Source: Chloroflexi bacterium UBA5189
GTDB lineage: Bacteria > Chloroflexota > Limnocylindria > Limnocylindrales > CSP1-4
Direction: 5' to 3'
Assembly (NCBI GenBank): GCA_002413045.1
Contig: DHWF01000056.1
Location: 454-60,754, forward strand
Length of the DNA: 60,301 nucleotides
Under the pieces are notes generated by a model, which ran no database searches, had not been told where the DNA came from, and saw nothing but the letters and a program-made list of their open reading frames with translations. The number at the start of each line of letters is the position of its first letter. The first letter of the stretch is position 1. This document shows, piece after piece, positions 32,298 to 40,024 of this stretch. Position numbers and translations under genes: made by a program.

Positions 32298-33309
32298 TCG
32301 CGACGAGCTCGAGGCCGCCTTCGAGCGCCTCGCCGAGCTGAGCCCGGCAATCGCCGGCACGTCCGACCCGACCGACGTCGCGTTCGGGCTGCTCGAGGCC
32401 CAGATCGACGGGCTCGAGGGCCTGTGGGGCCCCGAGCCGGCGCTCGTCGAGCACGCCAACGCGACCCTCGAGCCGGCGCTGGCCGGCCGCCCGAGGGCGG
32501 GGATCGCCGGCACGCGCTTCGCCGCGACCGTGGCGGCCCTCGCCGCCGAGCCGGGCTCGCTCGTGTCGGTGCCGCCAGGCGCGGAGGCCGTCTTCCTCGC
32601 GCCCCTGCCCGCCTCGCTGCTCACCCCCGACGCGGAGATCCGCGCCCGGCTGCGCAGGTTCGGCCTTCGCCGGATCGGCCAGGTGGCCGACCTCGCCGCG
32701 TCGGCGCTGGTGGCGAGATTCGGCGAGGAGGGGGCCCGCATCGGGTCTCGCTCCCGTGGCATCGAGGTCGACCCGTTCCGGCCGCGCCGGGCGCCGGAGC
32801 GGCTGCTGCTCGGCCTGCCGATCGAACCCGCGGTGGTCGAGCTGGAGGCAATCCGGTTCGTGCTCCGCCGGCTGGCAGTCGCACTCGGGGAGAGCCTGGC
32901 GGCGCGCGGGCTCGCCGCGGAGCAGGGCCGGCTGCGCCTCGAGCTGGACCTCGCCTTCGCCCGGTCCGGGACCCCGCCGGAGCTCGTCATCGAGGGCCGC
33001 TTCCCGGAGCCCACCGCCGACGCGGAGGCGATCGAGCGGCTGCTCCTCGCCCGCCTGGAGCGGACCCCGCCGCCAGCCGCGGTGGCCCGCCTGGAGCTCG
33101 AGCTCAGCGGGGCGAGCCCCGCCGTCGGCCAGCAGCTCCCGCTGTTCGTGCCCCAGGCGCTGCACGGCGCGCGGCTCGCCTGGCAGCTGGCGCGGCTCGC
33201 CCTGACCTACGGCGAGGATCGGATCCGGCGCGTCGAGATCACCGATCCGGAGGCGCCGCTCCCGGAGCACCGCTGGGCCTGGCGCGATGTCGGGCCCGCC
33301 ACGCGGTGA
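32059..33309 (+). CDS. imuB: ImuB, inactive Y-family polymerase homologue
   Basis: A 416-residue Y-family polymerase relative. The family's first catalytic motif is replaced (HLHRQHLLLDFARRRLP instead of D-x-D), so it is not expected to polymerise. The helix-hairpin-helix region (LRRFGLRRIGQVADLAASALVARFG) and little-finger-like part are kept. QLPLF at about 359-363 is a beta-clamp-binding motif, as known for ImuB, which docks DnaE2 on the clamp. ATG 32059 lies within the end of the imuA frame. A DUF6504 gene follows 7 bp later. Confidence 0.88.
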   Translation: MRLLHLHRQHLLLDFARRRLPSGSWPAGPVVLGGKPWSNGNVLDADPAARALGVRRGMPLGSAHRLAPEATFLDADPEADRDELEAAFERLAELSPAIAGTSDPTDVAFGLLEAQIDGLEGLWGPEPALVEHANATLEPALAGRPRAGIAGTRFAATVAALAAEPGSLVSVPPGAEAVFLAPLPASLLTPDAEIRARLRRFGLRRIGQVADLAASALVARFGEEGARIGSRSRGIEVDPFRPRRAPERLLLGLPIEPAVVELEAIRFVLRRLAVALGESLAARGLAAEQGRLRLELDLAFARSGTPPELVIEGRFPEPTADAEAIERLLLARLERTPPPAAVARLELELSGASPAVGQQLPLFVPQALHGARLAWQLARLALTYGEDRIRRVEITDPEAPLPEHRWAWRDVGPATR

Positions 33310-33316
33310 GCGTTTG

Positions 33317-33562
33317 ATGACGCGCCTGCTACGAGGTCATCCCTCGATCAACGTCGAGGTCGACGCCGGGCAGGTGGTCGCCATCGCCTGGGCGGACCGG
33401 CGCGAGCCGGTCGAGGTGTGCAATCGCTGGCGCGTCGAGGAATCCTGGTGGCGCGAGCCGATCGCCCGCGACTACTTCAAGGTCGTCGGCGAGCACTGGC
33501 TCGCCCTCATCTATTTCGATCGAGTCGCGGGCTCCTGGCACCTGGAGCGCCTCTACGACTGA
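33317..33562 (+). CDS. DUF6504-like small protein in the SOS operon
   Basis: An 81-residue protein with the pattern V-x-x-R-W-R-V-E-E-S-W-W-R-E near residues 33-46 and a C-terminal YFDRVAGSWHLERLYD. This matches small DUF6504-type proteins that accompany imuB and dnaE2 in actinobacteria. It is only 7 bp after imuB, so it should be SOS-induced with it. Its role is unknown; it could be an accessory of the mutasome. Confidence 0.7.
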   Translation: MTRLLRGHPSINVEVDAGQVVAIAWADRREPVEVCNRWRVEESWWREPIARDYFKVVGEHWLALIYFDRVAGSWHLERLYD

Positions 33563-33596
33563 GCCAACGCGGCGATGGCCGCGCACGGCGCCACGG

Positions 33597-34088
33597 TTAC
33601 ACGAAGGGGCAGCTGGCTCCGTAGAGGACCGCGACAGTGGATGCGTCGCCGATCGAGTGCACCGTGATCTGGGCCTTGCAGTCGCCCGCGCTGGTCGCGT
33701 TGACCACGATGCTGCCGTCCTCGAGCGGGCCGTCCTTGTTGACCGTCCAGCCGGCGGTGTTGAGCGCACTGACGTAGCCATCGGCGACGTCGCCCGCTGC
33801 CGCGGTGACGACGAGCTGCGCGCTCGCCGGGCCCTGGCCGGTGTCGGTTGCCGGCTCGGCCCCGGAGGGCGACGGGAACGAATCGGGCACGTCGTCCCAG
33901 ATGCGACCCCAGGAAGTGTCGGTCTGGGTCGGCAGGCTGGGCGCGATGGTGGGCGGGATCGTCAGCGCCGGCCCGGTGACGAGGGCGTCGGTGGATCCGC
34001 TGGACGAGCCCGGCGCACCGGACGAGCACGCGGCAAGCGCGATGACGGCAGCGGCGCCGAGCGCCGCGAGCGACCAGACGCGGTTCAT
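33597..34088 (-). CDS. Lipoprotein of unknown function
   Basis: A 163-residue protein with a signal peptide and lipobox (VIALAACSS, modified Cys at about 20), a Ser/Pro/Thr linker, and a C-terminal domain with strand-rich GWTVNKDGPLEDGSIVVNAT. No family recognised. It sits between DUF6504 and dnaE2 but on the opposite strand, so it is probably not part of the SOS unit. ATG 34088 is used. Confidence 0.65.
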   Translation of the reverse strand: MNRVWSLAALGAAAVIALAACSSGAPGSSSGSTDALVTGPALTIPPTIAPSLPTQTDTSWGRIWDDVPDSFPSPSGAEPATDTGQGPASAQLVVTAAAGDVADGYVSALNTAGWTVNKDGPLEDGSIVVNATSAGDCKAQITVHSIGDASTVAVLYGASCPFV

Positions 34089-34125
34089 CACGCCGATAGT
34101 AGAGCGTGACGCGAAGCGAGACGTG

Positions 34126-34163
34126 AAGGGACCCCGTCGCCCCCAGTAGCGACGGGGTCCCTT
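34126..34163. terminator. 15-bp perfect hairpin
   Basis: AAGGGACCCCGTCGC (34126-34140) pairs exactly with 34149-34163 over an 8-nt loop; the flanking AAGGG/CCCTT ends make it symmetrical. It lies between the leftward lipoprotein gene's start and a small leftward frame, so it probably terminates that small frame's transcript. Confidence 0.6.
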
Positions 34164-34236
34164 CGAGCGTCGATTGCCCGCTCACCAGGCGTTCGACGGG
34201 TCGTGGCTGGCTGATTGGGCCTGCCTCGAGGTGTGG

Positions 34237-34356
34237 TCAGCGGCTGCTCGCTGCCAGGGCCGCCGGGAGAATGACGAGGATCAGGAGAACCGCGAGGAGG
34301 AGCATCGCGGTGGTCCTCGTCAGGACGACGGCCAGGTTGCGGAAGTCGGTTCCCAC
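34237..34356 (-). CDS. Possible 39-residue secreted or membrane peptide
   Basis: A short frame from GTG 34356 encodes a polar N-terminus (GTDFRNLAVVLTRTT) and a strongly hydrophobic helix AMLLLAVLLILVILPAALA, ending in ASSR. The hydrophobic pattern with AALAA looks selected, and a strong hairpin terminator lies downstream (34126-34163). No clear ribosome site, so support is moderate. Confidence 0.4.
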   Translation of the reverse strand: MGTDFRNLAVVLTRTTAMLLLAVLLILVILPAALAASSR

Positions 34357-34404
34357 GTGCGTCAGACGCGACGGATTCGCGGTCTGTTGCGCCGTCTCAT
34401 GGTA

Positions 34405-34422
34405 GAACGTTTGTTCTATAGT
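34405..34422 (+). promoter_or_regulatory. SOS operator and -10 box of dnaE2
   Basis: GAACGTTTGTTC (34405-34416) is a perfect GAAC-N4-GTTC box directly abutting TATAGT (34417-34422). The -35 region at 17-bp spacing is weak. LexA bound here would block the promoter; the leader to ATG 34464 is about 35 nt. Confidence 0.85.
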
Positions 34423-34463
34423 GACGAGCCCCTCGGACGCGGAGAGCCAGATCGGGCAACCCC

Positions 34464-37400
34464 ATGCAACGGACGTACGCGGAGCTCCACAGCCACACGA
34501 ACTTCTCGTTCCTGCACGGGGCGTCCCCGGTCGAGGACATGGCCGAGCGGGCCGCGGCGCTGGGCCTGTCCGGCCTGGCCGTCACCGACCACGACGGGCT
34601 GTACGGCGTGGTGCGCTTCGCCACCGCGGCGCGGGCGGCGGGGGTGCACCCGGTCATCGGCATCGAGATCGAGCTGCTCGACGCGGCCGCCCCGGACCCC
34701 GCCGGCATCGTCGTGCCGGTGCGCCGGCGGCCACGAGCGCGTGGGCCGGAGCCCGGAACGGGGCTCGCGGCCGTGGTGGAGGGGCTGCCGGCACGGCCGC
34801 GCCCGACGCGGACGCGCCTGCCCGGCCATCGATCGATCGTCAAGGAGGACCTCCGCGGCATCGGCTCGCGCCAGCGCGGGCCGCATCTCGTCCTGCTGGC
34901 GCGTAACGCGGCAGGCTATCGGAGCCTGTGCCGGCTCGTCTCCCGCGCGAATCTCGACGGGACCAAGCGCGTCCCCAGGTTCAGCCATGCCCTGCTGGAG
35001 CAGCACCACGAGGGCCTCCTCGCGCTGTCCGGCGGCCGCGATGGCGAGATCGCGCGCCGGCTCCTCGTCGGCGATCGGGCCGGAGCGCGGGCCGCCGCGG
35101 AGCGCCACGCGCGGCTCTTCGCGGGCGGCGATTCGCCGGGCGATTCGCCGGGCGATTCGACCCGCCAGGCCGGCTACTTCGTCGAGCTGACCCACCACCT
35201 GCTGCCCGACGACGACTGGCTCGTCGCGGAGCAGGCGGCGCTCGCCGAGGAGCTCGGGCTGCCGGTCGTGGTGACCAACGACGTCCACTACGCCCGACCC
35301 GAGGACCGCGAGCTGCACGACGTCCTGACCGGCATCTTCCACGGTCGAACGCTCGACGGCCTCGCCGACCTGCGTCGCCCCGACGGCGAGTCGTACCTCA
35401 AGTCGGCGGATGAGCTGGCGGCGCTGCCACCGGGCAACCCGCCGGGATCGCCGGTCGAATCGGATGCTCGGACGGCTCGCGCCTGGGCCGAGGGCATCGC
35501 GACCTCCGGCGAGATCGCGGCGTCGTGCACGGTCGACCTCGCGTTCGAGCAGTACCGGTTCCCCGGTTTCGCCGTCCCGAAGGGAGAGACGCCCTTCTCC
35601 TACCTGTCGGAGCTGTGCTGGGCCGGCGCCCGCAGGCGCTACCACCCGCTGACGTCCGAGGTCATGCAGCGGCTCGCCCACGAGCTGGGCGTCATCGAGC
35701 GAGCGGGCCTTGCCGAGTTCTTCCTGATCTGCTGGGACCTGATGCGTTTCGCGAAGGAGCAGGGCATCCCGGCCCAGGGTCGCGGCAGCGCGACCAGCTC
35801 GATCGTGTCGTACACGCTCGGGATCAGCCGGGTCGAGCCGATCCAGCACAATCTCCTGTTCGAGCGCTTCATCAACGAAGGCCGGACGACCTACCCGGAC
35901 GTCGACATCGACTTCTCCTCGGAGCGGCGCGAGGAGGTCATCCAGTACGTCTACCGCCGCTACGGCCCCGAGCACACCGGCATGGTCTGCAACCTGGTCA
36001 CGTACCGGGCGCGCTCCGCGGTGCGCGAGGTCGGCTACGCGCTCGGGTTTCCGAGGCCGCTGGTGGATCGCGTCGCCAAGGCGCTCGAGACCTACGACAG
36101 CGTCATGGTCCGGCGCGACCTCGAGGCCGACGGCGGCTTCGCCGAGTTCTTCCGACGCCCCGGCGAGGGCGGCGCTGCCGCGCGCGCAGGCGATGCCGCG
36201 CTCGCCGCCGCCGCGGACGCCGAGGTCCACGGGCTCGTGGACGGCATGGGCCAGCTCAACAAGCGGGCCCCACTCGTCGGCAAGGTGCCGCCCTGGCGCC
36301 AGCCCCCGAAACCGGCCGATCCGAACACGCCGCACCCGTTCGCGTGGCTCGGATCTGGAGCCGAGGCGAGCCGCTCCAAAGTTTCTGGCCTAACTACCAC
36401 CCCGGGTTCCTTAGCCAGATCCACTGATGCGCTGGGTCCTGATTCGCCACCTATCGGTGTCGAGGACCGCTCGTTCCGAGCGTGGGACGGCTCGAGAGAC
36501 GGCAGTAGCGACGCGCACGACGCGCCCGAACCCTCGTTGTTCGTGACTACGTACCCCCCGGTGGTAGTTAGGCAGGAAGCGGCGCCCGACGACAAGTGCC
36601 CCACGCTCGGGCCGAGCGCGTCGGGGATGTGGGAGGAGGCGCCGGAGTCGCCGCCGGCGATCCGACCGGGCGGGCGCACGGATGACGAGGGCGGGCCCGG
36701 CGACACGCCGGCGAGCGTGGCCTGGCTGCGGGCCGGGCGCGGCACCGGGTACGCCACGGGGCCTCGGCAGGCGGTCGCTCCGGGGACGGTGGATGGCCGG
36801 CGCATTGATCCGGAGTCCGGCGCGCTCGAGCAGCCCGCGCGGCGGACGGACCGGCTCGGGCGGCCGAACATGTGGGATCCGCCGGCGCCGCGGGTGAACG
36901 CGATGGGCCGCGGCGGGGCCCAGAGCTCGGTGGCGAGAATCGAGCCGGAACCGGCGGCGCAGCCGCGCGGCGGGAGCACCGTCGGGATGAGCGATTGGGA
37001 GCGCTGGCTCGAGTTCTGCGCCCGGATCGACGGCTTCCCGCGCCACCTCTCCATCCACTCCGGCGGGATGTTGGTGACGGCGGCGCCCCTGATCGACATC
37101 GCGCCGATCGAGCGGGCGACGATGGTGGATCGCGTCGTCGTCCAGTTCGACAAGCGCGACGTCGAGGAGCTCAAGCTCATCAAGCTGGACCTGCTCGGGC
37201 TCGGGATGCTCGCCGCGATCGACGAGACGGTCCAGCTGATCGAGCACGACTGCGGGACGTGCGTGATCCTCGACGCGATCCCGGAGCAGGTCCCGGAGGT
37301 CTTCGAGATGATCCAGGCGGCGGACACCGTCGGCGTCTTCCAGATCGAGAGCCGGGCCCAGATGCAGACGCTGCCGAAGTCACGGCCGAAGACGCTCGAC

Positions 37401-38915
37401 GATCTCGTCGTCGAAGTCGCGATCATCCGGCCGGGCCCGATCCAGGGCAACGCGGTCCATCCGTTCCTGCGCCGCAAGCAGGGCCTCGAGCCCGTGACCT
37501 ACCTCCACCCGAGCCTCGAGCCGGTCCTGCGGGACTCGATGGGCGTGATCCTGTACCAGGAGCAGGTCATGCGGATCGCGATCGAGGTCGCCGGGTTCAC
37601 GCCGGCCGAGAGCGACGGCTTCCGGCGGGCGATGGGCACGTGGCGCTCGAACCGGGAGATGGAGAAGCTCCACCAGCAGTTCCACGACGGCTGCCTGCGC
37701 CAGCCGGGCATGACCGAGGAGATCGCCGAGGAGCTGTTCCGGCAGGTCTCGGCGTTCGCGAGCTTCGGGTTCGCGAAGAGCCATGCCGCGGCGTTCGCGC
37801 GGACCGCCTACGAATCGAGCTTCCTCAAGGTGTTCTACCCGGCCCAGTTCCTGGTCGGGCTGATCAATGCGCAGCCGATGGGCTTCTATCCCGTCGAGGT
37901 GCTCGTCAACGATGCGAAGCGGCACGGGGTCGCCGTCCTTCCGGTCGACCTCAATGCGTCGACCTACGCGACGACGACCGAGTGGGTCGGGCGCCCGGGC
38001 GAGCCGCTGCCCGAGGGCTCCGGCATCGACGCGCGACCCGAGCCGATCCGGTCGCCGGCCTGCGTCGTCCCGAGCGCCGAGGCACGGGAGCAATGGGTAT
38101 CCGAGAGCGCGATCGGCTGGGGCGTCCGGCTCGGGCTGCACCTCGTGAAGGGGATCGGCGAGCAGCACGAGGAGCTGCTCGACACCGAGCTCGCGCGGGG
38201 GCCATACGTCTCGCTCGCCGACGTGGTCGAGCGAACCGGGCTGCCCGAGGAGACGATCGAGCGGCTGATTCGCACGGGCGCGCTCGATTCGCTGGGCCGT
38301 CCGCGGCGCGAGCTCCTGTGGCAGCTCAGGGAGGTCACGGGCGCATCTCGCGGGAGTGTTAACGGCAAGGGCAGCCGTCGCGGAGCTCCGGGTCGCGCGG
38401 CTGGGCGGCCGCTGGACCTGCACCTGCCCGCCACCGCGGCGCCCGATCTGCCCGCAATCAGCGAGCCGGAGCGGCTCGGCGATGCCTACGCCGTGGTCGG
38501 GCTCGACGCGAAGCGGCAAGTGATCACGCTCTTCCGCGACGCGCTCGATCGGCTGGGCGCGGTGACCAATGCTGCCCTCGCCGAGCGCAAGCCGGGGCCG
38601 GTCAGGATCGGTGGCCTCGTCGTGACGCGCCAGCACCCGATGACCGCGAAGGGCACGGTCTTCCTCGCCCTCGAGGATGAAACCGGCATGGTCAACGTCA
38701 CCCTCTGGCCGGACACCTGGGCACGCCTCCGTGGCGTCGTTCGCCGCCACGCCCTCCTCCTCGTCGACGGCGACCTCCAGCGCGAGTCATCGGTCGTCAA
38801 CGTGATCGCGCACGAGGTACGCGCGCTCACGGAGGTGGCGGAGCGGGCGGGCGGCCCCGAATCGCCGCAGGGCGTGCGCCAACTAGGGCATGCGGGGATG
38901 CGCCGTCTGGGCTAG
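34464..38915 (+). CDS. dnaE2: Error-prone DNA polymerase DnaE2
   Basis: A 1483-residue C-family polymerase for damage-induced translesion synthesis, much longer than usual (about 1050). The PHP domain begins YAELHSHTNFSFLHGASPVEDM. Catalytic acids are in PDVDIDF (about 478-484) and LKLIKLDLLGLGML (about 900-913). The C-terminus has an HhH and an OB domain (VRIGGLVVTRQHPMTAKGTV region). The extra length lies in a Gly/Pro/Ser-rich insertion at about residues 560-840, between the palm and the RHLSIHSGG motif, and a smaller insertion near 85-120. The large insertion includes a 200-bp segment with inverted-repeat ends (36381-36580). It is controlled by its own SOS box and converges with the alcohol dehydrogenase gene (33-bp overlap). 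Confidence 0.92.
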   Translation: MQRTYAELHSHTNFSFLHGASPVEDMAERAAALGLSGLAVTDHDGLYGVVRFATAARAAGVHPVIGIEIELLDAAAPDPAGIVVPVRRRPRARGPEPGTGLAAVVEGLPARPRPTRTRLPGHRSIVKEDLRGIGSRQRGPHLVLLARNAAGYRSLCRLVSRANLDGTKRVPRFSHALLEQHHEGLLALSGGRDGEIARRLLVGDRAGARAAAERHARLFAGGDSPGDSPGDSTRQAGYFVELTHHLLPDDDWLVAEQAALAEELGLPVVVTNDVHYARPEDRELHDVLTGIFHGRTLDGLADLRRPDGESYLKSADELAALPPGNPPGSPVESDARTARAWAEGIATSGEIAASCTVDLAFEQYRFPGFAVPKGETPFSYLSELCWAGARRRYHPLTSEVMQRLAHELGVIERAGLAEFFLICWDLMRFAKEQGIPAQGRGSATSSIVSYTLGISRVEPIQHNLLFERFINEGRTTYPDVDIDFSSERREEVIQYVYRRYGPEHTGMVCNLVTYRARSAVREVGYALGFPRPLVDRVAKALETYDSVMVRRDLEADGGFAEFFRRPGEGGAAARAGDAALAAAADAEVHGLVDGMGQLNKRAPLVGKVPPWRQPPKPADPNTPHPFAWLGSGAEASRSKVSGLTTTPGSLARSTDALGPDSPPIGVEDRSFRAWDGSRDGSSDAHDAPEPSLFVTTYPPVVVRQEAAPDDKCPTLGPSASGMWEEAPESPPAIRPGGRTDDEGGPGDTPASVAWLRAGRGTGYATGPRQAVAPGTVDGRRIDPESGALEQPARRTDRLGRPNMWDPPAPRVNAMGRGGAQSSVARIEPEPAAQPRGGSTVGMSDWERWLEFCARIDGFPRHLSIHSGGMLVTAAPLIDIAPIERATMVDRVVVQFDKRDVEELKLIKLDLLGLGMLAAIDETVQLIEHDCGTCVILDAIPEQVPEVFEMIQAADTVGVFQIESRAQMQTLPKSRPKTLDDLVVEVAIIRPGPIQGNAVHPFLRRKQGLEPVTYLHPSLEPVLRDSMGVILYQEQVMRIAIEVAGFTPAESDGFRRAMGTWRSNREMEKLHQQFHDGCLRQPGMTEEIAEELFRQVSAFASFGFAKSHAAAFARTAYESSFLKVFYPAQFLVGLINAQPMGFYPVEVLVNDAKRHGVAVLPVDLNASTYATTTEWVGRPGEPLPEGSGIDARPEPIRSPACVVPSAEAREQWVSESAIGWGVRLGLHLVKGIGEQHEELLDTELARGPYVSLADVVERTGLPEETIERLIRTGALDSLGRPRRELLWQLREVTGASRGSVNGKGSRRGAPGRAAGRPLDLHLPATAAPDLPAISEPERLGDAYAVVGLDAKRQVITLFRDALDRLGAVTNAALAERKPGPVRIGGLVVTRQHPMTAKGTVFLALEDETGMVNVTLWPDTWARLRGVVRRHALLLVDGDLQRESSVVNVIAHEVRALTEVAERAGGPESPQGVRQLGHAGMRRLG
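35137..35160. repeat. Short in-frame repeat in dnaE2
   Basis: A 12-bp unit GGCGATTCGCCG repeats about two and a half times and encodes GDSPGDSPGDS in the PHP domain region, a flexible loop. Confidence 0.7.
36381..36580. mobile_element. Possible MITE-like insertion with inverted-repeat ends inside dnaE2
   Basis: GCCTAACTACCACC at 36388-36401 is exactly repeated in inverted form at 36560-36573. With three mismatches the arms extend outward to 21 bp each (36381-36401 and 36560-36580). The 158-bp interior has a lower GC content and plainer codon use than the flanks. The reading frame stays open through it. I see no clear target-site duplication and no second copy in the window, so mobility is an inference. 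Confidence 0.45.
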
Positions 38916-39971
38916 GCCCGCCCCGGACTCAGCCGACACGGCGATGCGAACGAGGCTCTTGATCGCCCGTCGGTCGTCCATCGCCTCGTAGCCGTCCACG
39001 ATGTGGTCGAGGTCGGTCTCGAAGTCGAAGACCAATCCGGGGTTGATTCGATCGGCCAGGACGTCCTCGAGCAATGCCGGGAGATAGCGTCGGGCCGGCG
39101 CTACACCGCCCCGGAGCCCGACGTTCCGGAAGATCACCACGTCGATCGGGACCTCGACGTCATGGGGCGCGCCGACGGCGCCGACCATGCCGCCGGACCT
39201 GGCAATGCCGAACGCGGTCGACATCGACTCGCCGGTGCCGACGCACTCGAGCGCCGCCTCGACCCCGAGGCCGCCGGTCAGGTCATGCACCGCGGCAATT
39301 GCGGCATCGCCGCGCTCCTCGACGATGTCGGTCGCCCCGAATTCGCGGGCAACTGCCTGCCGAGCCGGGTTCCGCGAAAGCGCGATGATCTGCCCCGCGC
39401 CGAGGCGCTTGGCGGCGAGCACGGCAGACAGGCCCACCGCGCCATCCCCGACAACCGCGACCGTCATGCCCGGACCGACACCCGCGCTCGCCGCGGCGTG
39501 GTGGCCGGTGCAGGCCACGTCGGACAGCGCGAGGATCGAGCGCAGCGTCTTGTCGGAGTGGCCCGAGCCGGGCACGTTCACCAGGGTCGTGCCGGCGAAC
39601 GGCACCCGGACCGCTTCGCCCTGCCCGCCGTCGATGCCGTGGTTGCCGTAGCCGCCGCCGTGCAAGCAGTTCGAGAACCATCCCGCCCGGCAAAGCACGC
39701 AGGTCCCATCGCTGTAGGTGAACGGCGTCACCACGAAGTCACCCGGCCGAAGGTCGCGGACCTCCGAGCCCACCTCCTCGACGGTCCCGATGAACTCGTG
39801 TCCGATGGCGCCGAGGTCGTGCGGCGACAGGCCGCGGTAATACCAGAGGTCCGACCCGCAGACGCAGGCGAGGGACACCCGGACGATGGCGTCCGTCGGG
39901 TTCTTGATGACGGGGTCCGGCCGTTCCCCGACCGTGATCTTGCCCGGGCCCCCGAAGATCGCTGCTCGCAT
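38883..39971 (-). CDS. Zinc-dependent alcohol dehydrogenase (MDR family)
   Basis: A 362-residue medium-chain dehydrogenase. Catalytic-zinc ligands are in CVCGSDLWYYRG and GHEFIG; structural zinc appears reduced (TCVLCRAGWFSNC, three Cys). The Rossmann motif is VAVVGDGAVGLSAVLAAK. It resembles glutathione-independent formaldehyde or threonine dehydrogenase-like enzymes, but the substrate is not certain. ATG 39971 has GGAGGAGG just upstream; the longer frame is discarded. It follows the PQQ anti-sigma gene by 53 bp and may be in its operon. Confidence 0.88.
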   Translation of the reverse strand: MRAAIFGGPGKITVGERPDPVIKNPTDAIVRVSLACVCGSDLWYYRGLSPHDLGAIGHEFIGTVEEVGSEVRDLRPGDFVVTPFTYSDGTCVLCRAGWFSNCLHGGGYGNHGIDGGQGEAVRVPFAGTTLVNVPGSGHSDKTLRSILALSDVACTGHHAAASAGVGPGMTVAVVGDGAVGLSAVLAAKRLGAGQIIALSRNPARQAVAREFGATDIVEERGDAAIAAVHDLTGGLGVEAALECVGTGESMSTAFGIARSGGMVGAVGAPHDVEVPIDVVIFRNVGLRGGVAPARRYLPALLEDVLADRINPGLVFDFETDLDHIVDGYEAMDDRRAIKSLVRIAVSAESGAGLAQTAHPRMP

Positions 39972-40024
39972 CGCGCCTCCTCCGCTATCTTGCGCCGGTG
40001 GTCGAGGACGCGATCGCGAAGCGG

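Noticed and set aside
36140..36990. Intein in DnaE2
   Set aside because: No splicing-block motifs and no terminal Cys/Ser with His-Asn; the insertion is low-complexity sequence.
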